A DNA stretch of 64,000 bases from JACVRW01 sp963835705 (GCA_963835705.1 CAWIGR010000022.1:230150-294149), one strand, 5' to 3'; counted from the stretch's first letter, positions 14,765 through 23,230 are shown. Numbers and translations: made by a program. Notes: generated by a model not told the origin, from the sequence alone.

Positions 14765-16020
14765 GCAGCGAGATGGACGAACGACTCCAGGAGATCCGCG
14801 ACAAGGGCCTCTACCGCAGGCTGCGCTGCGTGTCGGGCCCGCAGGGCCCGCGCGTGCTGCTCGACGGGCGCCCGGTGCTGCTGCTCTGCTCGAACAACTA
14901 CCTCGGCCTCGCTGACCATCCACGCGTGCGTGAGGCGGCCGCCGAGGCGGCCATGCGCTACGGCGCCGGCGCCGGCGCGTCTCGGCTCGTCTCGGGCAAC
15001 ATGACGATCCATCGCCGGCTGGAGGAGCAGCTCGCCGCGTTCAAGGGGGCCGAGACCTGCCTCCTCTTCGGGTCGGGCTTCCTCGCCAACGCCGGCGTGG
15101 TCTCGGCGCTCGCGCGCGAGGGCGACGTGGTGTTCTCCGACAAGCTCAACCACGCCTCGATCGTCGACGGCTGCCGGCTGTCGCGCGCGGAGACGTTCGT
15201 CTACGGCCACTGCGACGTGGACCACCTCGAGTGGGGCCTGCGGCAGGCCGCCGGGCGCGGCTCGCTGATCGTGACGGACGGGGTGTTCTCGATGGACGGC
15301 GACATGGCGCCGCTCACGGAGATCGTCGAGCTGGCGCAGCGCTACGACGCCCGCGTGATGGTCGACGAGGCGCACGGCACCGGTTGCCTCGGCCCGGGCG
15401 GGCGCGGGCTGGTGGCGTCGCTCGGGCTCGAGGACGAGGTCGACCTGGTGGCCGGCACGCTCGGAAAGTCGCTCGGCTCCTACGGCGCGTACGTGCTGTG
15501 CGACGAGGCGATGGCCAAGTACCTGATCAACACCGCCCGCACTTTGATCTTCTCCACCGCGCTCCCCCCGCCCGCGGCGGCAGCCGCCATCGCGGCGCTC
15601 GAGCTGCTGAGCGAGCAGCCGCGCCGCGTCGAGAAGCTCCAGCGCAACTCGCGCGTGCTGCGCGACGCGCTGGGCGAGTCCGGGCTGCCGGTGCCCGAGG
15701 GGGACACGCCGATCGTGCCGCTGATCGTCGGCGACGCCCGCGCGACGGTGGCGGCGAGCGACCGGGCGCTCGAGCGCGGGATCTTCGCCCAGGCGATCCG
15801 GCCGCCGACCGTGCCCGCGGGCACCTCGCGCCTGCGGCTCGCGGTGATGGCCTCGCACACGAAGTCGGAGCTGCGCGAGGCGGCGCAGGTGCTGGCGGCG
15901 GTGCTGCCGGCCTCGGCGCGCGAGGCCGCGCTCCGGACGGCGGCCGGCGCGGCACCGCCGTCCGAAGCGGCCGAGGGGGAGCGGCCGCGCGTCTTCGACG
16001 GGCTGGCGGACGCCGCTTAA
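14761..16020 (+). CDS. bioF: 8-amino-7-oxononanoate synthase
   Basis: A 419-residue PLP-dependent alpha-oxoamine synthase joining pimeloyl-ACP/CoA and alanine in biotin synthesis. Full length, with SNNYLGLADHP at the N-terminus, D202EAHGTG for the pyridine nitrogen and Lys236 in GTLGKSLGSYG for the Schiff base. A 30-residue Ala-rich tail extends the usual C-terminus. The start is coupled to the bioB remnant and bioD follows after 32 nt, so this is a bioBFD operon. As both flanking genes are broken, BioF may have no pathway here. A related 2-amino-3-ketobutyrate ligase function is less likely given the bio context. Confidence 0.92.
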   Translation: MSSEMDERLQEIRDKGLYRRLRCVSGPQGPRVLLDGRPVLLLCSNNYLGLADHPRVREAAAEAAMRYGAGAGASRLVSGNMTIHRRLEEQLAAFKGAETCLLFGSGFLANAGVVSALAREGDVVFSDKLNHASIVDGCRLSRAETFVYGHCDVDHLEWGLRQAAGRGSLIVTDGVFSMDGDMAPLTEIVELAQRYDARVMVDEAHGTGCLGPGGRGLVASLGLEDEVDLVAGTLGKSLGSYGAYVLCDEAMAKYLINTARTLIFSTALPPPAAAAAIAALELLSEQPRRVEKLQRNSRVLRDALGESGLPVPEGDTPIVPLIVGDARATVAASDRALERGIFAQAIRPPTVPAGTSRLRLAVMASHTKSELREAAQVLAAVLPASAREAALRTAAGAAPPSEAAEGERPRVFDGLADAA

Positions 16021-16052
16021 CGCCTGGTGGTCTCCGGCGGAGGCGCTCCTGA

Positions 16053-16256
16053 GTGCGCGGCGTCTTCGTCACCGGTACGGACACCGGCGCCGGCAAGACC
16101 GTCGTGGCCGCGGCGATCTGCGCCGCATCTTCCGATCCCCTTGCCGGACTGAAGCCCGTCGTCACCGGCCTCGACGAGCCGCCGGGCGAGTGGCCGCACG
16201 ACCACGTGCTGCCGGCCGCCGCGGGTGCGTCACTGCCGCTGCGGGACTGGCTCTAA
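16053..16256 (+). pseudogene. bioD: dethiobiotin synthetase gene with internal deletion
   Basis: 67 codons remain of about 220. The start has the P-loop VTGTDTGAGKTVVAAAICA and the substrate segment KPVVTGLDEPPGEWPHDH. The sequence then jumps after LPAAAGA straight to the BioD C-terminal end SLPLRDWL and a stop. The join falls in an AAAG/AGA-type microhomology. A few residues are also missing after AAICA. The ATP site survives but most of the substrate pocket and dimer interface is gone. Confidence 0.8.
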
Positions 16257-16259
16257 GCT
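16254..16259 (+). promoter_or_regulatory. leaderless -10 element (TAAGCT) before the PGPGW protein gene
   Basis: TAAGCT ends 6 nt before the ATG at 16266 and overlaps the bioD stop codon. Spacing matches the TANNNT leaderless promoter seen elsewhere in this window. Confidence 0.5.
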
Positions 16260-16265
16260 CGGCGC

Positions 16266-16676
16266 ATGGCGACGGAGGAGGCCCGGCACGGCGAGGAGGA
16301 CGACGACCCGCCCGAGCTGCTGGTGAAGCTCCGCGAGCGCAAGGAGCGGCACAAGCAGCGGCCCCTGCTCCTTCGGATCGCGATCGTGATCGTGGGCGTT
16401 CTGATCGTGCTCGCCGGCGGCGCGCTGTCGGCGCCCGGCGTGCCGGGACCCGGCATCGCGGTGATCCTGATCGGGCTCGGCTTCCTCGCGCTCGAGTTCG
16501 ACTGGGCGGAACGCCTGCTGGAGCGCGCGATCATCTGGGCCGACCGGGCGAAGGACCGCGCGGAGGAGACGTCCACGAAGCAGCGCGTCCTCGCCGGGAC
16601 CGCCGCGGCCCTGGCGGTGGCGGCGTTCGCCGTGGCGGCCGTCCTGTGGGACATCCCGCTGCTGCCGATCGTCTGA
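16266..16676 (+). CDS. PGPGW-type transmembrane protein (TIGR02611 family)
   Basis: A 136-residue membrane protein. A charged N-terminus (LLVKLRERKERHKQRPLLLR) precedes a first helix (about 38-58), the family signature PGVPGPGIAVILIGLGFLAL at 60-80, an amphipathic connector (DWAERLLERAIIWADRAKDR) and a final helix (about 110-132). Function of the family is unknown. It follows the bioD remnant with its own candidate promoter, so a link to biotin is not implied. Confidence 0.85.
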   Translation: MATEEARHGEEDDDPPELLVKLRERKERHKQRPLLLRIAIVIVGVLIVLAGGALSAPGVPGPGIAVILIGLGFLALEFDWAERLLERAIIWADRAKDRAEETSTKQRVLAGTAAALAVAAFAVAAVLWDIPLLPIV

Positions 16677-16688
16677 GCCGCCGGCCGG

Positions 16689-18296
16689 CTAGGCGCGCGT
16701 CTCGGCCTCCTTGCGCTCCCGCTCCTGCTCGCGCAGCTCCACGCGGCGGATCTTGCCGGTGAGGGTCTTGGGCAGGTCGGCCACGAACTCGATCTCGCGC
16801 GGGTAAGCGTAGGCCGAGTGGCGCTCGCGGACGTGAAGCTTGATCTGGTCGGCCAGCTCGTCCGACGCCTCCTGCCCGCTCACCAACACGATGAAGGCCT
16901 TGACGATGTCGCCTCGGCGCGGGTCGGGTGAGGCCACCGCGGCGGCCTCCTTGACCGCCGGGTGCTCCACGCACGCCGACTCCACCTCGAACGGGCCGAT
17001 GCGGTAGCCGGCCGAGATGATCACGTCGTCCGCGCGGCCGGCGTACCAGACGTAGCCATCCTCGTCGAGCTCGGCCGCGTCCTTGGTGTGGAACCACTCG
17101 CCGCCGAACACCTCCTCGGTGTCCTCCGGCCTGTTCCAGTAGCCGATCGGGTAGTGGGGGTTCGACCGGGCGCGCAGGCAGATCTCGCCGCGCTCGCCGG
17201 CCGGCAGCGGCTGCTCGTCCTCGTCGAGGATGGCCACCTCCCAGCCCGGCATGGGCCTGCCCATGGAGCCCTCGCGCACCTCGACGGTCGGGAAGTTGCC
17301 GCACAGCGGGTAGCTCTCCGTCAGCCCGTAGAAGTCGAGCACCGTCAGGCCGAACTGCTCGCGGAACCAGCGGATCACCTCGGGATTCAGCGGCTCGCCG
17401 GCCGAGCAGGTGACCCGCAGCCGCTCCATCGGATAGCGCTTGCCCGCGTCCTCGACGCCGGTCATCGCGCGCAGCGCGGTCGGCGTGGTGAACATGTTCT
17501 CGACCCCGTGCTTCGAGAGGAAGCGCAGGTGCTCCTCCGGCTCGTAGCCGCCCTTGCGGGCCTGCACCAGCGCCGCGGCCCCGTAGCGCCAGGGGCCCAG
17601 CAGCGGGCAGATCCCGGCGGCCCAGGCCCACTCGCCGGAGCCGTGGAACAGCTCGCCGTCGCGCACGTCGTGGCAGAACTCGAACTCCTCGTGAGCCAGC
17701 AGGTAGCGGTGCGCGTGCAGGATGCCCTTGGCCATGCCGGTCGTGCCCGACGAGTAGTAGAGCTGCGCCGGATCGTCGGCCGCGGTGTCGACCGTCTCGA
17801 ACTCGGCCGAGGCGCGGGCCATGTCCTCGAGCAGCCCGCCGTCAAGCACGAGCACCGTGTCGGCGATCCCGTCGGGGATCCGGTCGCGGTTGGCGCTGTC
17901 GGTCACCACGACCTTCGCCTGCGAGTCGCGCAGCCGGTGCTCGATGCCCTCGTCCCCGTACAGCACCGACATCGACAGCAGGATCGCCCCGCTGCGATAG
18001 GTGCCGATGAAGATCGCCGCGGTCTCCGGCAGCGACGGGAGCAAGGTGGCGACGCGGTCGCCGCGCTCGACGCCGTTCGCCTCCAGCACGTTCGCGAACC
18101 GGCACGACATGTCTCGCAGCTCGCCGAAGCTCACCCGTCGTTCGTCGCCGCGCCAGTCCTCCCACACCATCGCGAGCCGGCCGCGGTCGTGCTTGTCGCA
18201 GACATCGGCGGCGATGTTGTAGCGCTCCGGCACCTCCCAGCGATGGGCGGCGCACATGTCCTCGTAGCTGCCGAGCGTGTACTTCCGGAAGCTCAT
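16689..18296 (-). CDS. acetyl-CoA synthetase-like acyl-CoA synthetase
   Basis: A 535-residue adenylate-forming enzyme that activates a carboxylic acid with ATP and CoA. The start has CAGGAGGGA upstream. The ATP loop is YYSSGTTGMAKGI (about residue 175), the AMP motif is DFYGLTESYP, the hinge is YAGRADDVI with ISAGYRIGPFEVE, and the catalytic Lys is in PKTLTGKIRR near the end. At 535 residues it is shorter than true Acs and resembles medium-chain acyl/benzoate-type ligases. The substrate cannot be fixed from context. It is divergent from the DUF4242 gene across 85 nt. Confidence 0.9.
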   Translation of the reverse strand: MSFRKYTLGSYEDMCAAHRWEVPERYNIAADVCDKHDRGRLAMVWEDWRGDERRVSFGELRDMSCRFANVLEANGVERGDRVATLLPSLPETAAIFIGTYRSGAILLSMSVLYGDEGIEHRLRDSQAKVVVTDSANRDRIPDGIADTVLVLDGGLLEDMARASAEFETVDTAADDPAQLYYSSGTTGMAKGILHAHRYLLAHEEFEFCHDVRDGELFHGSGEWAWAAGICPLLGPWRYGAAALVQARKGGYEPEEHLRFLSKHGVENMFTTPTALRAMTGVEDAGKRYPMERLRVTCSAGEPLNPEVIRWFREQFGLTVLDFYGLTESYPLCGNFPTVEVREGSMGRPMPGWEVAILDEDEQPLPAGERGEICLRARSNPHYPIGYWNRPEDTEEVFGGEWFHTKDAAELDEDGYVWYAGRADDVIISAGYRIGPFEVESACVEHPAVKEAAAVASPDPRRGDIVKAFIVLVSGQEASDELADQIKLHVRERHSAYAYPREIEFVADLPKTLTGKIRRVELREQERERKEAETRA

Positions 18297-18381
18297 GCTC
18301 TCCCTCCTGTTATGGCAAGAGGCTACCCGGGACGGGCCTATCTCAGGTAGCGTCGCCAAAGCGACTCGAAAGGAGGGTCCA

Positions 18382-18678
18382 ATGGACCTCTACGTCATCC
18401 TCCGCCGCGACGGCTGGCGCTCGGCCGACGAGCTCGAGCTGGCCGCCCAGCGGTCGACCGCTGAAGGCGACCGGCGCGGCGACGTACGCTGGATCCGCTC
18501 CTATGTGCTCGAGGAAGGAGAGGGCCTCGGCACCGTGTGCATCTACGAGGCCGAGAGCGAGGAGGCGATCCGCGGCCACGCCGAGGACGCCGGCCTGCCG
18601 GTCACGGACGTCATCAAGGTCGCCGACACGGTGATCGTGCGCCCCGACCCCGACGCCGAGCCGGCCGCCGCCGGCTAA
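18382..18678 (+). CDS. DUF4242 (SCO4226-like nickel-binding) small protein
   Basis: A 98-residue ferredoxin-like-fold protein starting MDLYVILRRDGWRS with an excellent ribosome-binding site (AAAGGAGGG). The YEAESEEAIRGHAEDAGLP segment is the conserved core of DUF4242. The Streptomyces member SCO4226 was reported to bind nickel, though the biological role is unclear. The stop overlaps the convergent FAD oxidoreductase stop by 4 nt. Confidence 0.8.
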   Translation: MDLYVILRRDGWRSADELELAAQRSTAEGDRRGDVRWIRSYVLEEGEGLGTVCIYEAESEEAIRGHAEDAGLPVTDVIKVADTVIVRPDPDAEPAAAG

Positions 18679-19757
18679 GCGAAGCGCGACGCGCTCAGCT
18701 CGGCCGGCACCTCTGCGCGGCCGAGCAGGGCGTCGGCGGCGAGCCTGGCCGTGGCCGGGCCGGTCGAGATGCCCCACGGGCCGTGGCCCGCCGCGATCCA
18801 GAGGTTGTGGATCCCTCCGGCCGGTCCCACCAGCGGGCGCCCGTCCAGCGACTGCGGGCGAGCGCAGGCGCGGGCGCGCTCCACCCGCGCGCGGGCGAGC
18901 GCCGGCACGAACGGCTCGCCCGCACGGCGCAGGCGCCCCGCCCAGCTCGCCGCGTCGGGCTCCTCGGCGAGGAAGGTCGAGCCGACCGAGACGGCCCCGT
19001 CCGCCGCCACGAGGCTGAAGATCGACGCCGGCGGTGCCGCCGGGGCAGCGCCGGGATCCACGCCGGCAACGCCCTCCACTCCAAGCTCCTCGATCACGTG
19101 GCGCGGCGGGTCGTCGACGCTCACCTCCACCACCACGCCCCAGACCGGCACGATCGGCCGCCAGGCGCGGGTCGGGTCGATCACCTCCGGGGCCCACGGG
19201 CCGGCCGCCACGAGCACCGCCCCCGCCGCGAAGTGGTGCCCCCCGGCGAGCACTCCTCGCACGCTGCGGCCTATCACCCACGGCCAGGCGGGCCGGCCCT
19301 CGTGGAGCCGGGCGCCCGCGCGGCGGGCGCGCTCGGCGAAGCCGAGCGTGGCCGCCGCCGGCTGGACCGGATAGCCCGTCTCGAGCCGGCAGCCCCAGAT
19401 CTTGCGGCCGAGGCGCGGCTCGAGCCGCTGCAGCTCGCGCGGGTCGAGCAGGGCCGGCTCGAGTTCGGGCTGGCCGGAGGCGATCTCGGCGACCGTCGGC
19501 ACGAGCGGCGCGCGTCCGCGCGAGAGGAGCAGCACGCCCGCCGGCTGCTCGGGCAGGTCGAACCCGTCGAGCTCCCGGTAGTGGCCGAGAGTCTCGGCGT
19601 GCAGCTCGGCGAGCACGGCGTCGAATGGATGCTGGATCGCGCCGGAGTTGCGGCCCGACGCCGCCCCCGCCAGCTTGCCGCGCTCGAACAGCTCTACGCG
19701 GGCGCCCGCTTCGGCGAGGAAGGCGGCGGCCGCGCAGCCCATGATTCCGCCGCCCAC
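18675..19757 (-). CDS. FAD-dependent amino acid oxidase/dehydrogenase (DAO family), start uncertain
   Basis: A DAO-type flavoprotein (about 360 residues). The dinucleotide motif DVAIVGGGIMGCAAA begins upstream of the first usable start codon: GTG at 19757 falls inside it. In-frame codons upstream (from ATT at 19793) complete the fold but include no ATG, GTG or TTG, so initiation is non-canonical or a base is wrong. It has AASGRNSGAIQHPFD near the flavin, GYPVQPAAATLGF, and the C-terminal GIHNLWIAAGHGPWGIS. It probably oxidises a secondary or D-amino acid. The start lies just after the stop of the spermidine-synthase-like gene. Confidence 0.8.
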   Translation of the reverse strand: MGGGIMGCAAAAFLAEAGARVELFERGKLAGAASGRNSGAIQHPFDAVLAELHAETLGHYRELDGFDLPEQPAGVLLLSRGRAPLVPTVAEIASGQPELEPALLDPRELQRLEPRLGRKIWGCRLETGYPVQPAAATLGFAERARRAGARLHEGRPAWPWVIGRSVRGVLAGGHHFAAGAVLVAAGPWAPEVIDPTRAWRPIVPVWGVVVEVSVDDPPRHVIEELGVEGVAGVDPGAAPAAPPASIFSLVAADGAVSVGSTFLAEEPDAASWAGRLRRAGEPFVPALARARVERARACARPQSLDGRPLVGPAGGIHNLWIAAGHGPWGISTGPATARLAADALLGRAEVPAELSASRFA

Positions 19758-19788
19758 GATCGCGACGTCCGGGAGCCCCGCCAGACCC

Positions 19789-21288
19789 TCAATCCTCCCC
19801 GTCGGCGGCGTAGTCGACGATCGACTTGTCGATCAGCCACTCCACCGGCGCCTTGTCGTCCGTGTACACCTCCCCGCCGCGCAGCCGCGGCTCGAGCCGC
19901 CCGGCGGCGGCCAGCGCCGTCCCGCGCAGCCCCGCGGGCATGCCCTCCGCCGCCTCGCGCAGGCGCGCCGCCGACAGCGGCGCCTCGCTCGCCACGAGCA
20001 GCGTGTTGGTGTCCTCGATCGGATCGCGCATGACGTTCGGGAACACCTCCCCGATGGTGGCCGTGAGCACCTTCTCGAGGTCGTCCTGGCCCTCGGGATG
20101 GCCGGCATTCACCACGAGCACGCCGCCGGGGCGCAGCCGGTCGCGGACGGTCTCGAAGAACTCCACGGTCGTCAGGTAGAAGGGGATGTAGGGCTGGCGG
20201 TAGGCGTCGACCGAGATCTGGTCGTACTCGGCGTCGATGCGCCGCAGGAACGGCCGCGCGTCCTCGTGGAAGAGGTGCAGACGGGGATTGTTCATGTCGA
20301 AGTACTCGCGCCCGATCTCCGACAGCTCGGGGTCGATCTCCACGCCGTCGACCCGCGTCTCCGGGAAGAACTCCTCATAGGCGCGCGCGGTCGTGCCCGC
20401 CGCGTTGCCCAGGATGGCCACGCGGCCCGGCGGCTCCTCGAAGGCGGCGAAGCCCAGCACGAGGTGGCCGTCCCACACGTCGCCGGTGAGGACGGTGTCC
20501 GGGTTGTAGATGGAGTGCTGCGCCTGGCCCTCGTTCAGCTCGAGCGTGCGCTGGCCGTCGGGGTACTCGATCACCCGCGCGTACTGGTACTCGGTCTCAG
20601 CCTCGTGGATCACCCGCCCGCCGTCGGTGTCCGCCGCCTTGAGCGTGCCCACGGGCAGCGCGATCAGCGCCGCGATCGCGGCGGGTGCGAGCGCGTAGCG
20701 GCGCACCGGGCGCAGCCCCCAGACCGCCATGAGGGCGATCGCCAGCGCGAAGATCAGGAACGTGCGGCGCGTGCCGACGAGCGGGATCAGGAGCAGCGCC
20801 GAGAGCAGCGTGCCCACCAGCGAGCCTGCGGTTGAGAGCGCGTACAGGCGGCCGGCGACCGTGCCGGCCTCCTCGACTGTCGAGACGGCGAGCCGGATCG
20901 CGTAGGGCGAAACCGCGCCGAGCAGCAGCACCGGCACCGCGACCAGCACGAGCACGGCCAAGAGGGAGCCGAGGAAGGCGCCTGCCGAGATCGAGTCGAG
21001 CGCATCCACCGCCACGTCGAGCAGCGGGTCGGCCGCGAACGGGACCAGCGCGAGCAGGCCGGCGGCGGCCAGCGCGAGCAGGCAGAGGCCGCGCATGTTC
21101 GGGTAGCGGTCGGCCAGCCGCCCGCCGAGCCAGTAGCCGATCGACAGCGCCACCAGCACGATCCCGATCGTGTTCGCCCACACGATCGTGGACGCGCCGA
21201 AGTAGGGGGCGAGCAGCCGCACGGCAGCGATCTCCGCGCCGAGCGAGCCCGTCCCCACCACGAAGACGAGGAGGGGCAAAGGCGGCAT
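19789..21288 (-). CDS. membrane-embedded spermidine synthase-like protein (fused TM + methyltransferase-fold domain)
   Basis: A 499-residue fusion. The first ~210 residues form about seven hydrophobic helices (LLVFVVGTGSLGAEIAAVRL onward). The C-terminal half is a polyamine-synthase fold: EYQYARVIEYPDGQRTLELN, GRVAILGNAAGTTARAYEEF, VDGVEIDPELSEIG, DARPFLRR and DQISVDAYRQPYIPFYL. The usual GGGDG glycine loop is changed to GNAAGTT, and the proton-accepting DxxD region is DAYRQP. So it may not make spermidine, and other aminopropyl- or methyl-transfer is possible. The MFS gene upstream ends 15 nt away and is likely co-transcribed. Confidence 0.85.
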   Translation of the reverse strand: MPPLPLLVFVVGTGSLGAEIAAVRLLAPYFGASTIVWANTIGIVLVALSIGYWLGGRLADRYPNMRGLCLLALAAAGLLALVPFAADPLLDVAVDALDSISAGAFLGSLLAVLVLVAVPVLLLGAVSPYAIRLAVSTVEEAGTVAGRLYALSTAGSLVGTLLSALLLIPLVGTRRTFLIFALAIALMAVWGLRPVRRYALAPAAIAALIALPVGTLKAADTDGGRVIHEAETEYQYARVIEYPDGQRTLELNEGQAQHSIYNPDTVLTGDVWDGHLVLGFAAFEEPPGRVAILGNAAGTTARAYEEFFPETRVDGVEIDPELSEIGREYFDMNNPRLHLFHEDARPFLRRIDAEYDQISVDAYRQPYIPFYLTTVEFFETVRDRLRPGGVLVVNAGHPEGQDDLEKVLTATIGEVFPNVMRDPIEDTNTLLVASEAPLSAARLREAAEGMPAGLRGTALAAAGRLEPRLRGGEVYTDDKAPVEWLIDKSIVDYAADGED

Positions 21289-21303
21289 CGCCGCGCAGAC
21301 TAG

Positions 21304-22563
21304 CTACGGGCCCGTGTAGCCATTCGCGTATTGCCCGCCGTTCGCCGGCGCCGCGACCGACGCCTTCATCCGCCGGGTGTCGGGCAACGCCAGCAGCACG
21401 GCGATCAGCGCGACGAACAGGCCGAAGGCCACCCACAGGGCTGTCGAGATTCCGATCGCGCCGGCCGCCGGGCCCCAGATCGCGACGCCGAGCGGGTAGA
21501 ACGCGAGCGAGCCGAACCAGTCGTACGAGGCGACGCGCGAGAGCGACCCCGCCGGCACGTGGCGCTGGAGCGTGGACTCCCATACCGAATTCCCCAGCAT
21601 CATCCCGAGCCCCGACAGGAACGCCCCGCACGCCAGCACCGGTGTCGGTGTGCCGGCCGCCAGGAAGGCGAGCGGCAGCGTGAACAACGCCTCCGTGATC
21701 GCGACCAGGACCAGCGGCCGTCGCGGCCTGGCCCGCGTCGCCAGCAGGCTGCCGCACAGCGCGCCGACCCCCACCGCGGCCAGCACCGCGCCCCACGCCG
21801 CGGCGCCTCCGAGGTCGCGGTCGGCCACGACCGGTCCCAGCGCGCTCCATGCTCCCCACAGCATGTTCACGATCGCGAAGTAGACGACGAAGGTCCACAC
21901 CCACCGGCGCGCACGGAACGCGCCCCAGCCGTCGCGGAGGTCGCTCAGGAACGACCCTCCGGCCTGCGCGCGGCCCCGCACGCGCAGCCTCCACAGACAC
22001 AGCGCGCTCACCGCGAAGGTGCCGGCGTCCACGGCGATCGCCCACCCCGCTCCGGCGGCCGCCACGAGCACGCCGGCCAGGAGCGGGCCCACTATCTCGC
22101 CCGTCGACACCGCCGTCGCCCGCAGCGCATTGGCCGGCTGGAGCTCGTCCGGGGCCACCACCTCCGGTAGCAGCCCTGTCGACGCCGGGTTGAAGAACCC
22201 GGTGGCGGCGCCGGTCAGCCCGGCGAACAGCGCCAGCGTCCACACCTCCGCCGCCCCGGTGATCAGCAGCGCCGCCGCGGCGCCCTGGCTCGCCACCCGC
22301 ACCAGGTCGGCGGCGATCATCACCGTGCGGCGCGAGGTCCGGTCCGCCACCACCCCGCCGATCAGCACGGTGCCGACCAGCGGCAGCGTGGCGGACGCCA
22401 GGACGAGGCCCACCGCCGAGGCGGAGCCGCCGACCTCGAGCACCGCGAAGGCCAGCGCGACCGCGACCATGCGGTCGCCGAGCACGGAGACACCTTGGCC
22501 GAGGAAGAGCAGCCGGAAGTCACGCCGGCGGAGGACGCCCAAGTTGTCGGGCAGGCCCGGCAC
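21304..22563 (-). CDS. MFS transporter (EntS/MFS_3-like exporter)
   Basis: A 419-residue, 12-helix transporter. I start at the GTG giving VPGLPDNLGVLRRRDFRLLF; the open frame extends 25 codons further but without family character. The motif-A loop is GGVVADRTSRRTVMI (about residues 76-90). FFNPASTGLLPEVV and SVWESTLQRHVP are typical of the MFS_3 drug/siderophore exporter group. The substrate is unknown. The C-terminal tail is cytoplasmic and short. It precedes the spermidine-synthase-like gene by 15 nt. Confidence 0.85.
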   Translation of the reverse strand: MPGLPDNLGVLRRRDFRLLFLGQGVSVLGDRMVAVALAFAVLEVGGSASAVGLVLASATLPLVGTVLIGGVVADRTSRRTVMIAADLVRVASQGAAAALLITGAAEVWTLALFAGLTGAATGFFNPASTGLLPEVVAPDELQPANALRATAVSTGEIVGPLLAGVLVAAAGAGWAIAVDAGTFAVSALCLWRLRVRGRAQAGGSFLSDLRDGWGAFRARRWVWTFVVYFAIVNMLWGAWSALGPVVADRDLGGAAAWGAVLAAVGVGALCGSLLATRARPRRPLVLVAITEALFTLPLAFLAAGTPTPVLACGAFLSGLGMMLGNSVWESTLQRHVPAGSLSRVASYDWFGSLAFYPLGVAIWGPAAGAIGISTALWVAFGLFVALIAVLLALPDTRRMKASVAAPANGGQYANGYTGP

Positions 22564-22589
22564 GGTCGCGGAGGCTAGGCGAGGGCGCC

Positions 22590-22838
22590 GTGCGGCTCGG
22601 CCGCCACGAGCGACGTCTGGCCAACGAGGACCTGTCACGCCGTCGCGGCCGCTACTCGTGCGTGGCGGTGACGGCGGAGTTCGGAACCGGCGAGCTGGGC
22701 GCGACCGGAGTGATCGGCCACCAGTACCGGACCGAGGTCGACTTCCACAGCGGCCGCTACGCGTTCTGCAAGGTCGCCGGCCAGGCCGGGCCCTCGCGGG
22801 AGCAGCTCGCTACGACTCCGGGCGTCTGCGGCGGGTAG
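22590..22838 (+). CDS. small Cys-containing protein, possibly the C-terminal remnant of a secreted protein
   Basis: 82 residues from a GTG start. The conserved-looking part is RYSCVAVTAEF, then GVIGHQYRTEVDFHSGRYAF, CKVAG and VCGG. I recall similar C-terminal domains at the end of longer secreted proteins in related actinobacteria, but here there is no signal peptide. The upstream region is taken by the divergent MFS gene, so it may be a truncated gene. Function unknown. Confidence 0.45.
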   Translation: MRLGRHERRLANEDLSRRRGRYSCVAVTAEFGTGELGATGVIGHQYRTEVDFHSGRYAFCKVAGQAGPSREQLATTPGVCGG

Positions 22839-22842
22839 GCCC

Positions 22843-22871
22843 TTGACTTCAAGTGCACTTGAGGGTGCACC
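22843..22871 (+). promoter_or_regulatory. MerR/SoxR-type promoter with an 18-bp dyad upstream of the DUF5519 gene
   Basis: TTGACT (22843-22848) and TGCACC (22866-22871) could be -35 and -10. Between and overlapping them is CTTCAAGTGCACTTGAGG (22847-22864), a 16/18 palindrome closely matching the SoxR box arms CCTCAAGT/ACTTGAGG. MerR-family activators bind exactly between such elements. The coding ATG follows 8 nt after the -10. No merR/soxR gene is in the window. Confidence 0.55.
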
Positions 22872-22879
22872 ATGGCCGC

Positions 22880-23230
22880 ATGAGCGAATCACCAACAGCA
22901 AGCGAGCGGATCACCGAGGAGGTCACGTCCTGGCCGGGAGTCGAGGCGGGCATCGGCCGCCGCGGCGAGTACGGCTTCACGGTCGGCGGCCGCCAGATCG
23001 CACACCTGCACGGCGACCACGCCGCGCACTTCGGCTTCCCGAAGGAGGTCGGGGCGCGGCTGAGAGAGGAGGGCCGCGTCGCCCCGCACCCTGTGGCGCC
23101 GCACAAGCCGGCCTGGGCCGCGAAGAGGATCGAGACGGACGCGGACGTGCTCGACGTGATCGAGCTGATCCGGCTCAACTACGACCGCGTGGTGGCCCGC
23201 CACGGCCTCCCGGAGGAGGTGCGGGCCTGA
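22880..23230 (+). CDS. DUF5519 (luciferase-family-annotated) protein
   Basis: A 116-residue protein starting MSESPTASERITEEVTSWPG. It has the family core GEYGFTVGGRQIAHLHGDHA and ends with PHKPAWAAKRIETDADVLDV, LIRLNYDRV. Members are small alpha/beta proteins often mislabelled luciferase family; biochemical function is unknown. The strong MerR/SoxR-like promoter suggests induction by redox stress or a toxic compound. It ends 1 nt before the convergent rubredoxin stop. Confidence 0.75.
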   Translation: MSESPTASERITEEVTSWPGVEAGIGRRGEYGFTVGGRQIAHLHGDHAAHFGFPKEVGARLREEGRVAPHPVAPHKPAWAAKRIETDADVLDVIELIRLNYDRVVARHGLPEEVRA

